Assembly: GCA_042095835.1 (NCBI GenBank)
Contig: JBELML010000012.1
Location: forward strand, 1-64,000
DNA: 64,000 nucleotides
Direction: 5' to 3'
Source: DATFKA01 sp042095835
GTDB lineage: Bacteria > Bacteroidota > Bacteroidia > Chitinophagales > Saprospiraceae
The notes beneath the pieces are model-generated. The model did no database searches. It was given only the letters and a program-made list of their open reading frames with translations, and was not told where the DNA came from. Shown in pieces: positions 9,004 to 18,627 of the stretch. How positions within the stretch are numbered: the stretch's first letter is position 1; every line of letters starts with the position of its first letter. The translations under genes were made by a program, and so were the position numbers.

Positions 9004-9762
9004 CTACTCGTCAAACTTACTAAGTAAGCGCTTTTTCAAATCCTCAAACTCCTCATCAGAAAGAATACCTCTATCTTTTAAATCAGCTGCTTCCTTCAAG
9101 CGATCTAAGATTTCCTTGTCTCTTACCTTTTTAGCTTCCATAGCGGCCTCTTTGGATTCCGCTTCCGCTTGTGCGGCTGCTGCTTTGATAGCTTCTTCTG
9201 TTTTAGCCTGCTCAGCAACTTTTTCTTCTTCTGTTTTTGACTCCTGCTCTTTGCGCAGATTTTCTGCTACCTTTTTCCCTTTCTCAAACTGCTCGTTGTA
9301 CATCTTCTTCAAGCGATCGGTATCAAAGTCAAGAATAGTGCCACCAGAATCGAAATGCCTTTTAAATACTTGCCCAAGGGCATAAGTAGAGGCGCCATTA
9401 AATATAGATACCGCCAGACCACCTACCAGGGTGCCTACACCAGGAATCAATTTAATCAAGCTACGCGCACCAGCACGAGCCATGATGGAGCTGGTTAAAC
9501 TGGTAATAATGGCTTTACCTGAGCTTTCAGAGAAATCTTTATCATATACACGACATAGCTGCCGGATCATATCTAATTGCAAAGCACTCACCGCAAATAC
9601 ATCGGCCACCGGAATAGGGATCACGAAACTTGCGCCCATAGACCAAATGACGTGATTTCGTATCACGGTATCCGCGTGCTTGGATTTATCATTTTTCTTG
9701 TTGTCTCCCATAACAGTCTCTTTAATCTTTTTACCTGCGTAATCAAATACTTTCTTCTTCAT
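9004..9762 (-). CDS. DUF697 (YcjF-like) membrane-associated protein with SHOCT tail
   Basis: Residues ~25-150 contain the DUF697-type region: a polar helix (HADTVIRNHVIWSMGASFVIPIPVADVFAVSALQ is one continuous stretch), a Gln/Leu-rich segment, and a glycine-rich hydrophobic helix (LIKLIPGVGTLVGGLAVSIF). A charged coiled coil (~165-215, Ala/Glu/Lys-rich) leads to a C-terminal SHOCT-like motif (LKEAADLKDRGILSDEEFEDLKKRLL). SHOCT domains are short oligomerisation modules. DUF697 proteins are related to GTPase-coupled membrane proteins, but no GTPase domain is present and none is adjacent. The role is unknown, and it appears to be transcribed alone. Confidence 0.8.
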   Translation of the reverse strand: MKKKVFDYAGKKIKETVMGDNKKNDKSKHADTVIRNHVIWSMGASFVIPIPVADVFAVSALQLDMIRQLCRVYDKDFSESSGKAIITSLTSSIMARAGARSLIKLIPGVGTLVGGLAVSIFNGASTYALGQVFKRHFDSGGTILDFDTDRLKKMYNEQFEKGKKVAENLRKEQESKTEEEKVAEQAKTEEAIKAAAAQAEAESKEAAMEAKKVRDKEILDRLKEAADLKDRGILSDEEFEDLKKRLLSKFDE

Positions 9763-9999
9763 CAGTGTAGTAATTTTTTCGTTGCTTGTAAATGGTGGTT
9801 TGTATTATGCTTATAATCCAAACTTCTGTCTTTTCTTATAGCCCCTTTTGTAATCAGGTCTGCCATAAAAACATTTATAAGATAGGCTTAATTCGAAAAA
9901 CTGGTCAATCCTTTCGACAGGATTCCTGTTTTTTTTGACAATAAGCAAGTATATGCCAGCTTATCTGATCCAAATTTTACCATTTCTTCTATTACAAAG

Positions 10000-12900
10000 C
10001 TATTCTTCAATATTCAATATCACACCTTCCGAATGGCTACTAAACTCTGGTGCATACATCGACTGGATCGTACTTATACCATTCGAGAAGACACCTGCCA
10101 ACTGCACTCGTAGGGGATATTCAAATACATAATCTCCCTTCGGAAGATAATCCATAAAGAAATGCGTTGCCACATCTTTAGTCGACTCATAATAACCCAG
10201 ACCGCCTTGCCATTTATAGGTACTCAAAACATTAACAGGTTCTAAGCCACTAGCACGCATATCCTTCAGGTGAACAAACTCCATATCACGATCTACCGAT
10301 AGCTCAATACGCACCTTGAGGAGATCACCTGCCTGTAGTCTACTTTGTTCATTGATCGGAATAAGTTCTGGTCCATTATCTCCGATCACCTGTTTGAAGA
10401 GCTTTTTATTTAACTGTAGGGGCGTGTCCTCAAAGGTTTTTACCGCATCCAGGTCTTCAAAATATTGAAAATAAGCAGCTCCCCAGCTTACTACTTTATT
10501 GTTGTTTTTGATTTTAACAGAAGATAAGGCTGTTTGTATCTCGTCTGCCTTCCAGGAACTGGAAAAATAACCTGTTCCGGCTTGGGCATCAGCCTGTGCA
10601 TTTTCTATTTTAGTGGCGTAGTCTTTTTTCTTTAAATCTGGAAATTGGACTTCAGCCAAGGCTGATTCGCCTAGCATGGCTGATCCATCGGTAGTTTGTA
10701 GGAGCCCATAAATGGCCTCAGCAGTAGCCTTAGTGGTTTTCCAGCTATTCGTCTGTTTATTCTTTAATAACCAGATTTTCAACTCATTGACAGCGGCATA
10801 ATCCTCCATAATATTGAAAAACTCAATCATAAGTGCATGAGTCTCAATTGGAGCCTGATACCAGTAAAAGCCAGTATCATAATCCCAGTACATGCCCAAT
10901 TCTTCCGAATTAATAGCCCTTTCAGAAAGAGATTGATGAATTAATTGAGGAAGCTCTGCCATTTTCATCCTATGGCTGAATAGCCCTATTTGCGACTGTT
11001 GCTGAAGGCTCCGTTTGGTCCAATATTGCTGAGCTTGATTTTTATAAAACCGAATAGCCGTTTCTACTGCTTCAGAGGCAAACGGAGTGTCCAAAAAGAA
11101 ACTACGTGCGTATAAATATTGCACAACCATTCGACTCAGGTGATCATCCTCTAACTTGGTAGAGCCTTTTTCGACCCTTTCTAATAACTTTTCATAAGCT
11201 TCCAAAATAGACTGATCTACAAAACCAATGAGACCTGCGGTTAATCGCTGTACACGACTGTTTTCAGTCATATCCATTGCTCCTAAGTTTTCCAGATGAC
11301 CAAATCCAGCTAATAGATAACTACTGATATAGCTATTGTCTAGACCTCCACTAAACCAGGGCAAACCGCCGTCAGCGGACTGTCTAGCTAGCAGTGTTTC
11401 TATGGTTGTGGCAGCTTCGGTTTGTATTTTTGCAAGGTCAAAAAGCATGGCCATGCGAGCCCGCTGTTCTTCTTCGTTTTGTGCATCTCTTACCCAGGGG
11501 GTCTCTTCTAAGATGATGGCCTTCAAATCTTCGTTGAGTGATAAATTACTCCGCATGGCATTGCTACCTTTCCAAGATTCAAAAGTAGCTTTAACGCTAG
11601 GATTCTGCTCAATGATATGGCTAGCCAAAGTATTGGCATATAGTCTGTTGAATAATTGCTCAGAGCAGTCATGCGGATACTCCATTAAATAGGGGAGTGC
11701 TTGCACTGCTAACCAGGCAGGATTAGAAGTATACTCCAATTTGAATTGATGTGCCTTAGCAGTCGCTGAACCTAAACTGCTGCGCATGGCCTCAAAATCA
11801 AAGGTTTTACTTTCTTTTTGTCGTACTGAAAGTGGCATGGTTTCCGTTACCAGAATCCGATTACTGAGTACGGGCAGCATCCCTTCTTCACCATCAGCAT
11901 AGTTGTCGGCCTGAGCGATAACTCGGTATACCAAACCATCCAACTCCCCATCTGGAATCCTAATAGACCAAGAAAGTCCTCTGCTTAGTCCTGGGCCTAC
12001 TTTAAAATCAAGTTCGGTATTTCTTAAACCTAGTTGGTCATTTACGGATTGCAGGGTGTTGGCATCTAGAAAATCAATGCTTGCCTTACCGATCATGCCG
12101 CGCTCCGTCAGGTTAGATACCTTGGCGGTAAAAGATAATTGATCACCTATGCGTACAAACCTCGGGGCATTCGGGGAGATCATCAGCTCTTTTTGAGTGA
12201 CGACTTCCTCTTCAGTGATACCGTATTTTAAATCTTTGGTATGCCCAAATCCTAAGAATTTCCAGGTCGTTAGCGCTTCTTTCATTTTGAACTTCAGCAG
12301 GATATTGCCTTCTGCATCTGTATAAAGATTGGGAAAGAAAAAAGCGGTTTCTTCTAAGTTTTTCCTGATTTGTAAAGGAGCCGTTTGGGCTGCTGCTGCT
12401 CCCTTTTCTAGAATGGATTCTTCCCCAGGCGGCGGCGGTGGTGGCGGTGGCTCAGCAGATGCTGGAGCAGCCATTTCAACAGAAATTTCCTCTGCATCAT
12501 ACGTTTTCGGTACTGGCGCAGCCGATCTGGTGGCCATCCGATCCGACCTTGGTGCGGAGGAGTAGGCCGCAAGTTCGCCATACCCACCATAGAAAGAGAT
12601 AAATGGATTGATATCTATTTTAGGGAAAATTTTATCAATTCTCTTTTCACCATCTAAATATTCTTGGTACCTAGCCTGATTGCTGATGGAGCTGTACAAA
12701 TTCTTGCCCCAGTTACTTTGGGTATAACTATACTCCAAATAGGGCGAGAAAGCCCATTGATTAGCTCTAAAGGCATCTAGGGACTTGTCGTAAAGAGTCG
12801 CTACAAACTCTGCTTGCACAATATCTTTGTCAGGACCAGATATTTTTATAGTCCACTCCTCCTCCTGTCCAGGTTTTAAATTACTGCGGAAGGTGGTGTA

Positions 12901-15900
12901 CTCAAAATTCAATTTTTTATTGGTGTAGGGCACACGTATGCGCTGAGACCAATGAGCTGCTCGGTTATGATATCCGCTTAGTAGGTGATAAAAGATATTT
13001 CCACGGTCTTCCTCCTCTATGATGTTGTCAATATCTAACCAGCCATCCACTTCATACCATTTGCTTTCTACAATTTTACCTGATTTTTCGATTTCGTGTA
13101 GAAAGTATTTTGGGCTACCGTTATTAGCTAAGAAGGTTTTTCCATTTTGTCCAGGTTCTAAAGTGATTGCCGGAATGGATTTCCAAATAGCCAAATTGCT
13201 GGGGATACTTTGCTTTTGAGCATTGTAAAGCGCAAATACTTGTTGAAACTCCACCGCAGCGCCTCTGGCATCTTGGGTCTCTATGACCATTTTGTAGTAG
13301 CCGGCCTCCCAATTACTAAGGTCAATACTAGTCTTGCTCTGCTTGGGTGTGCTAAAATTATAAGACCATAATTCTTCCTGCTGAGCCCAGGAATGGGCTT
13401 TGTCCTCATCTTGATAGGGTAGTAATGGAAACTCCTTTTTAAAGCTAGCAGAATCAAGGAGGCTATAGTCTGGTCTTTTCCAATTTCGTTTGATTAACAC
13501 TTGTTGAGGAGCAGCTAAACGATAAATTTTGGCTTGACCCTCAGCAGCTAAGGCTTGTAAATTGTGGTTTTGGGTGACGATCTCAACTGGAAGCTCACCG
13601 GCACTGCCATCTACCTCCTCTGGCAAATTGACTTTAGCCAACATTCCTGTATAAGCGAGTATGAGTTTGTTACTAGCTGAGCGGGTTTCACCTGTCACAT
13701 CTGTGACATCAACCTGGATTTGGAAGTTGAACCTAGGATTGCGATCTTTTGCAATGCTTAAATCTGGAATAGCTTCAAAAGGAATCTCAAATTGACCGCT
13801 TTCATCGGTGCTTATTTCTCCTCTGGCAATTTCTACGGCTTGCCCACCTCTATTTGGACGAAAATAGCCATACCTATACCAAGGGTAGGGCTGAAGTTCA
13901 GAGCGAGTAATCCTATAGCTTACTTTTACATTATTGAGGGCATTGCCAGCAAAAGATTGAGCTTTTCCTTGTGCCAGAACTTCCTCACCCAAAATATAGT
14001 CGCCGTCTAAATCATTAAGTTTGACCTCAAACTTAGGTCGCTTATACTCTTCTACGTTAAAGGTGAAATTACCAGTACCGGCGACTTCTATAGTCATAAC
14101 ACCCGTCAGGACATTAATCGGTGTGATGAAACTACCATTAAAAGTACCATAGTCATTGGTTTGGAAACTTTGACGGGCAATGGTTTGATAGTTGGCATCT
14201 CTAAATATGACTTCAACTTCTTTGTTGGCAAGTATTTGTAGCGATTTTTGATCTGCATCTCGCTGGAAAGTTAATCCTTTGAAATACACTGTTTGCCCTG
14301 GACGATAAATTTTACGATCCAGGAACAGTTCTGTTTGAACAACGGCTTGTGGATTTCCATAAACCCTGCCATTATAAAAGCTTCTGGGGACATAAAGTTG
14401 ATCCTTATCTTTTTCTAACCTAATAGAATAGGAAGATTGAATTTTCGGGAAACTCACAAAACCATTTTCATCTGTTTTGCGCGTAGCAATTGGGTTGATT
14501 CGGTATCCACGACGGTTTCCTCTTTGATATACATTCTTTAGAGCGGTTACACTGACACCTTCTAATGGGGCACCAGACTTACGGTCTACTACCACAAAGT
14601 GCTGCTTGGAGCGCTCGTCTCTACGGTTGAAATAGCCCAAATTAGATACACTGAATTGCACATAATTCGTGACCTTTCCCTGACCGGATTTAAAATTGCT
14701 ATCAGAAGAAAACATTAATATATAGCTGCCAAATTCTAAGCCTTTAAAAGCGGTTTCAACGCTATGAGCATTAAAATCCTGGTCATTAGGTAGCTTTTCG
14801 GCCCATTGTCTGATGGCATTTTTTCTACGCAACTGGTTAAACACTACATCTGGCTCTCTTTCTTCAAAGAGTTTAAGGATTTTATCATCTACTTTGATAA
14901 GTTTTAGATAAAGATTACTCAGGTTTTTATAGGTGATTTTTGCTAGAGCGGAAGTATTCGGTGGGATCACTTCCTCTGTTTCAACATTCGCAAATTGAGC
15001 TTCAATATCGTAAATATACTGTTGAGCTTTTGAAGCCGCCCAGGTGTTGGGAAGCTGCTCTAGAACAGATTGATACGTCTGATAAGCTTTGCTATTAGCT
15101 GATTTATAATCCTGGCTTTGCAGTGGATTATAAAGGGAAGCTTCAACTTGCTGCTGCTGACCAATTGCTATATAAATAGGGCCACTTCCTTTCTGAAAAT
15201 CATGCCGAAGAGCGAGCTGATCTAGGGCTTTTTTATAGTGGAGATCCTTATTCGGAACACCACCTTGATTTTTGATGAATTGGAGTCGATTTATTTCCAA
15301 CTGAATCAAGGCTGGTATGTTTTTGGTGTCGATATAGTGCTGAGTGAGCTCCTGCATCAATTTGATGGCTTGAAACAACTTTGATCTACGACCATTATCG
15401 CCAAGCTGCAAGTTTGCAAAATCTTGGTCTAACTGGAAGTAGGAACTATCGTTAATGGCAAAGGCATTAGCGGGCTCATTAAGGTAAGATCTAGGATTGA
15501 TGAAATACTGTAAAGCTCTAAACGCTAACAAATCATACAAGTGGGGTCTAAGACCTTCTGTGTTTTTGCGGTCAGGATTGAGTAGGGCCTCAAATTCTTG
15601 GGTTGCTGTAGTTTTTAGGGACGCTTCGCTTAGAGATTGTTGATAGTAATAGAAAATCGTATCCTGAATTTTGGCAATGCTCCAGGAAGTCAAGTCTTCT
15701 TCTTGTTCTCCAATTACTGCTGTACGATCTCTCAATTGCCAGTAATAATCTTGAAGAAATTTTGTATAAAATTCTGCAAGAATAGATTGTTTGATTGCTT
15801 TCTCAATGCCATCAGATTGGGCAATTTCAGACCGTAATTTTTCTACAATAATCAGGTAAGGCTGCTCTTGGTCTTCCATGTTGAGCCCCAACTCATAGAC

Positions 15901-16152
15901 CAAGGCTTTAATTCTTTGATCAAGCAATTGATCTCCATCTATTTTTGTCCTTAGCTCATTTATGGCGGCGAGGGCAGACTTGGGCTGCCGCAAACTCTTT
16001 AGAGAATCGATGGCTGCCCATTCTTTTTTGAACTGAGGTTTATCTTTACGCATATCAGTAGTTTCGTTTTGTGCGCCTAATTGAGCCACAAAAGCGCTCA
16101 GGAAAAATAGAGAAAACAGGATATACCTAATGGATGCTTGGTTCTTTCTCAT
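10000..16152 (-). CDS. Giant bacterial alpha-2-macroglobulin family protein
   Basis: A 2050-residue exported protein with a signal peptide at residues 1-28. An N-terminal helical region of unclear homology (to ~residue 400) is followed by macroglobulin MG domains including an MG2-type segment (FLDRKIYRPGQTVYFKGL, ~620), a bait/linker region with a poly-proline run (~1205-1215), the A2M domain (~1240, AFFFPNLYTDAEGNILLKFKM), and a thioester region with DCSEQ near residue 1496, keeping the Cys and Glu-Gln needed for the thioester. An alpha/alpha toroid follows (SADGGLPWFSGG). In the family, A2M traps attacking proteases and defends the envelope. Proteobacterial homologues are often next to pbpC; no PBP1C is adjacent here. 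It is a monocistronic gene with a normal ATG start. Confidence 0.92.
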   Translation of the reverse strand: MRKNQASIRYILFSLFFLSAFVAQLGAQNETTDMRKDKPQFKKEWAAIDSLKSLRQPKSALAAINELRTKIDGDQLLDQRIKALVYELGLNMEDQEQPYLIIVEKLRSEIAQSDGIEKAIKQSILAEFYTKFLQDYYWQLRDRTAVIGEQEEDLTSWSIAKIQDTIFYYYQQSLSEASLKTTATQEFEALLNPDRKNTEGLRPHLYDLLAFRALQYFINPRSYLNEPANAFAINDSSYFQLDQDFANLQLGDNGRRSKLFQAIKLMQELTQHYIDTKNIPALIQLEINRLQFIKNQGGVPNKDLHYKKALDQLALRHDFQKGSGPIYIAIGQQQQVEASLYNPLQSQDYKSANSKAYQTYQSVLEQLPNTWAASKAQQYIYDIEAQFANVETEEVIPPNTSALAKITYKNLSNLYLKLIKVDDKILKLFEEREPDVVFNQLRRKNAIRQWAEKLPNDQDFNAHSVETAFKGLEFGSYILMFSSDSNFKSGQGKVTNYVQFSVSNLGYFNRRDERSKQHFVVVDRKSGAPLEGVSVTALKNVYQRGNRRGYRINPIATRKTDENGFVSFPKIQSSYSIRLEKDKDQLYVPRSFYNGRVYGNPQAVVQTELFLDRKIYRPGQTVYFKGLTFQRDADQKSLQILANKEVEVIFRDANYQTIARQSFQTNDYGTFNGSFITPINVLTGVMTIEVAGTGNFTFNVEEYKRPKFEVKLNDLDGDYILGEEVLAQGKAQSFAGNALNNVKVSYRITRSELQPYPWYRYGYFRPNRGGQAVEIARGEISTDESGQFEIPFEAIPDLSIAKDRNPRFNFQIQVDVTDVTGETRSASNKLILAYTGMLAKVNLPEEVDGSAGELPVEIVTQNHNLQALAAEGQAKIYRLAAPQQVLIKRNWKRPDYSLLDSASFKKEFPLLPYQDEDKAHSWAQQEELWSYNFSTPKQSKTSIDLSNWEAGYYKMVIETQDARGAAVEFQQVFALYNAQKQSIPSNLAIWKSIPAITLEPGQNGKTFLANNGSPKYFLHEIEKSGKIVESKWYEVDGWLDIDNIIEEEDRGNIFYHLLSGYHNRAAHWSQRIRVPYTNKKLNFEYTTFRSNLKPGQEEEWTIKISGPDKDIVQAEFVATLYDKSLDAFRANQWAFSPYLEYSYTQSNWGKNLYSSISNQARYQEYLDGEKRIDKIFPKIDINPFISFYGGYGELAAYSSAPRSDRMATRSAAPVPKTYDAEEISVEMAAPASAEPPPPPPPPGEESILEKGAAAAQTAPLQIRKNLEETAFFFPNLYTDAEGNILLKFKMKEALTTWKFLGFGHTKDLKYGITEEEVVTQKELMISPNAPRFVRIGDQLSFTAKVSNLTERGMIGKASIDFLDANTLQSVNDQLGLRNTELDFKVGPGLSRGLSWSIRIPDGELDGLVYRVIAQADNYADGEEGMLPVLSNRILVTETMPLSVRQKESKTFDFEAMRSSLGSATAKAHQFKLEYTSNPAWLAVQALPYLMEYPHDCSEQLFNRLYANTLASHIIEQNPSVKATFESWKGSNAMRSNLSLNEDLKAIILEETPWVRDAQNEEEQRARMAMLFDLAKIQTEAATTIETLLARQSADGGLPWFSGGLDNSYISSYLLAGFGHLENLGAMDMTENSRVQRLTAGLIGFVDQSILEAYEKLLERVEKGSTKLEDDHLSRMVVQYLYARSFFLDTPFASEAVETAIRFYKNQAQQYWTKRSLQQQSQIGLFSHRMKMAELPQLIHQSLSERAINSEELGMYWDYDTGFYWYQAPIETHALMIEFFNIMEDYAAVNELKIWLLKNKQTNSWKTTKATAEAIYGLLQTTDGSAMLGESALAEVQFPDLKKKDYATKIENAQADAQAGTGYFSSSWKADEIQTALSSVKIKNNNKVVSWGAAYFQYFEDLDAVKTFEDTPLQLNKKLFKQVIGDNGPELIPINEQSRLQAGDLLKVRIELSVDRDMEFVHLKDMRASGLEPVNVLSTYKWQGGLGYYESTKDVATHFFMDYLPKGDYVFEYPLRVQLAGVFSNGISTIQSMYAPEFSSHSEGVILNIEE

Positions 16153-16364
16153 GTTGGCTTTAATTATGCTCAGGAATTTGTTTTTAATCGTTGTTATGTA
16201 GATGCAGCCAATTCTTAAATTTCACAAAGTATTAGTGTAATATGGTGTTAAGATAAACTTAATTAGTTAATTATACTTAATGCTTTCCAGGTCAACGAGT
16301 TCAAGAATCTAAATATTGTTAATATAATGTGTTCTTTGCCCTACCAAAAGTCAAGTTTCCTCTT

Positions 16365-17426
16365 TTAACTAAAGCGCTGAATATCTACCGCGACGTCTAA
16401 GGCTTTATCTTCTAAAAGATAAGCCGTCATTTCATTTGCCCAGAAGGGCCCCAGGGAAGCTCCCTTGGTACCCAGACCATTAAAAAGATAGAGGCCTGCA
16501 AGCTCAGGGTGGACACCTAGAAACGGACGCCGGTCTTTAACTGTAGGGCGTATGGCGGCTTTGTGTTCTACGATTTCGTAAGGCACCTGTAGGAAATCAT
16601 CCAGACGACTAAGCAAGAAGGACTTGCCTTTGGATGTGGGCAGGTCATCTTCGTAGGACCATTCATAAGAGGCGCCAATCCAATACAATTGATGACCTAA
16701 TGGCGTGATGAAGACTCGATGTTTCAGTATTTTCTCAAAATCAATCTCCTCTATTTTAATGATCAATACTTCTCCCTTGGCTCCACCATAAGGAAGATGA
16801 TTGAAAAAAGGATTATGAATCACCTTGTGGCCTTCGCAAAAAATAATGCCTTTAGCTTGGTGTTCATTATAGTTTACGGATTCAGTACCTACTTTTAACT
16901 GCTGATAGTCAAAAGGCGCTGCAAGGTAGCGTTGCTCTTTATTAAGTTTTTCTCGATAAGCCTTAGTCAAAGCTGGGAGATTGACTTGAGCACAATGTCG
17001 GACTTCACCATAACTAAAGGCCTGTACGGTATGCTCCAAGTAGGGGCCAAGGTCGGCCTCATCTAATAGGTATTGCTCATAGCCAGGCTCAGAAGTACGT
17101 AGCTGCCAATCATTTTCTTCCCGATGATTGAACAGCGACCTGATAATATTCCGTTCGGTATAAATAGACAGGGATAATTCCTCTTCAAAATCCTGATAAG
17201 TTTGCTTGGCAAATGGTAGGAGTTCGTCAATTTTCCAGGATTTCACATAACGGCGGCCAGTGACCGGATTGATTAAACCTGCTGCTACCTGAGAGGCGGC
17301 ACGTTCATAAAATTGATCAATGACCAGGACCCGTTGCCCAGCTTTATTCAAAAAATGATCCAGTAAAGTTCCAGCCAAACCTTGTCCAACTATGATATAA
17401 TCCCAGGTATTCGTCAATTTAACCAT
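16365..17426 (-). CDS. FAD-dependent oxidoreductase (DAO superfamily)
   Basis: The N-terminal Rossmann motif DYIIVGQGLAGT (GxGxxG, residues ~9-20) binds the FAD ADP moiety, followed by an acidic strand end (VLVIDQF). Motif AAGLINPVTGRRYVKSW and the C-terminal second nucleotide-contacting region GLYLFNGLGTKGASLGPFWA are typical of D-amino-acid/glycine-oxidase-like enzymes and the C-terminal half of MnmC. The 353-residue length suits a stand-alone DAO enzyme. The substrate is not evident; no amine or thiamine pathway genes are adjacent. The gap to the upstream co-directional gene holds a structured repeat. Confidence 0.88.
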   Translation of the reverse strand: MVKLTNTWDYIIVGQGLAGTLLDHFLNKAGQRVLVIDQFYERAASQVAAGLINPVTGRRYVKSWKIDELLPFAKQTYQDFEEELSLSIYTERNIIRSLFNHREENDWQLRTSEPGYEQYLLDEADLGPYLEHTVQAFSYGEVRHCAQVNLPALTKAYREKLNKEQRYLAAPFDYQQLKVGTESVNYNEHQAKGIIFCEGHKVIHNPFFNHLPYGGAKGEVLIIKIEEIDFEKILKHRVFITPLGHQLYWIGASYEWSYEDDLPTSKGKSFLLSRLDDFLQVPYEIVEHKAAIRPTVKDRRPFLGVHPELAGLYLFNGLGTKGASLGPFWANEMTAYLLEDKALDVAVDIQRFS

Positions 17427-17494
17427 GCTTTAGTAAGTGAAGCTGTTTAAAGTTTCCTTGTTGGGCTTTCAAAAACATCTTTTAAGGCTACTCT

Positions 17495-17580
17495 TCGTTA
17501 AAAAGCCTCATCTATGCGGTACATAGCTTGCGTTTTTTGCCTCGATTAGCCTCAAAATACTGTTTTCTCGCCTGCAACAG
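17495..17580. repeat. Divergent copy of a palindromic intergenic repeat family
   Basis: The core starting CGTTAAAAAGCCTCATC is almost identical to the reverse complement of the repeat at 44379-44566. Its apical hairpin is CTATG-CGGTA-CATAG (17512-17526). The flanking Gly-tract-free arms TTTTTTGCCTCG and TTAGCCTC also correspond. The outer terminal inverted repeats are not clearly preserved. It lies between two minus-strand genes. Confidence 0.55.
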
Positions 17581-17609
17581 AAAACCTTAGACAACTTCAG
17601 TGAATAAAC

Positions 17610-17966
17610 TTAAAGCGTCTCCAGAAAATCACGATCTTTTTTCCTTAATTTCTGAACAACCAAATCATAAGAATGATCAATGAGATCGATTAAAAAGGCC
17701 TCTTGAAGGCCATTTTCAAAATGAACGGTATTCCAATGTTTCTTATTCATATGCCAACCGGGCCGAACGTCTTCGTAGGTTTCTCTCAACTCAAGGGCTC
17801 TTTCAGGGTCGCATTTGAGGTTGACGGTGAACTCCTCCGCATTTAGGCCCGTAATGGCAAAGACCTTGCCCATGACTTTAAATACTAAGGTCGTTTCGTC
17901 GAAGGGAAAAGTTTCTTCCACTGCTTTTTTATTGAGGCAATAATTTCTAAAGGTTTCGATATCCAT
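17610..17966 (-). CDS. MmcQ/YjbR-family protein
   Basis: A compact 118-residue protein starting MDIETFRNYCLNKKAVEETFPF. It has the family features FDETTLVFKVMGKVFAI, VNLKCDPERALELRE, and a C-terminal RPGWHMNKKHWNTVHF with a basic/aromatic cluster. The fold resembles CyaY-like double-wing proteins; some members are described as DNA-binding, but the cellular role is poorly defined. A start 21 bases upstream (17987) is possible, but MDIETFRNYC matches the usual family N-terminus. It is co-directional with the FAD oxidoreductase gene. Confidence 0.85.
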   Translation of the reverse strand: MDIETFRNYCLNKKAVEETFPFDETTLVFKVMGKVFAITGLNAEEFTVNLKCDPERALELRETYEDVRPGWHMNKKHWNTVHFENGLQEAFLIDLIDHSYDLVVQKLRKKDRDFLETL

Positions 17967-18124
17967 TGTCTTATTTCTTAAATTCAAGTCAGGTAAAGAT
18001 TACTTTAAATGAGGTGGTTTGTTCCTCTTGCCTAGAGATAGATTGCCAATATAAAGATACTTAGCTGAATAAAGTACACTACTTTTACCTACTGATATCT
18101 AATATAGAATTTTTAATAAAAGAT

Positions 18125-18619
18125 ATGGAAATACTTTTCATCCAAACCGGCGGAACCATCGACAAAGATTACCCTAAATCCAAAGGCGGCTGGGCCTTCG
18201 AATTTGGAGAACCAGCAACAAATAGGATATTGGAAAAGCTAAATCCTAGTTTTGATTTTCAGGTGAAAACGGCTTGTCAAAAAGATAGCTTAGAAATCAC
18301 CGAGCAGGATCGGAAAGTAATCTTAGAATTAACCCATACTGCGCCAACAGATAAAATTATTGTTACTCACGGTACGGATACGCTTTTGGCGACCGCCCAA
18401 TATTTGGCCGAACATTTAGAGAATACTCAAAAAGTAGTGGTATTAACGGGGGCCATGCGTCCAGAGCGATTTGCTAATTCTGATGCGCCTATCCACCTGG
18501 GAATGGCTATAGCGGCTGTGCAAATACTTCAACCTGGAATCTATGTTGCCATGCAGGGTTGCCTCGGTCACTGGGACGCTATATCCAGAGATCAGGAGGG
18601 GAGGTTTTACCTTGGTTAA
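18125..18619 (+). CDS. Short asparaginase-domain protein (N-terminal domain only)
   Basis: The 164 residues carry the two asparaginase active-site signatures: IQTGGTIDKDY near the N-terminus (nucleophile Thr) and VTHGTDTLLATA (~residues 80-91, Thr-Asp pair), followed by VLTGAMRPERFANSDAPIHLGMA. Classical L-asparaginases are ~330 residues with a second domain that completes the active site in the tetramer. Here the protein stops after the first domain. Short single-domain relatives are known in bacteria, so this is probably a family trait and not damage. Actual asparaginase activity is uncertain. It ends 8 bases before the end of the convergent receptor gene. Confidence 0.82.
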   Translation: MEILFIQTGGTIDKDYPKSKGGWAFEFGEPATNRILEKLNPSFDFQVKTACQKDSLEITEQDRKVILELTHTAPTDKIIVTHGTDTLLATAQYLAEHLENTQKVVVLTGAMRPERFANSDAPIHLGMAIAAVQILQPGIYVAMQGCLGHWDAISRDQEGRFYLG

Positions 18620-18627
18620 AAGAAATA

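Noticed and set aside
12329..12565. Glycine-rich plus-strand reading frame in the A2M gene
   Set aside because: It is the antisense of the poly-proline linker of the A2M protein, not a separate gene.
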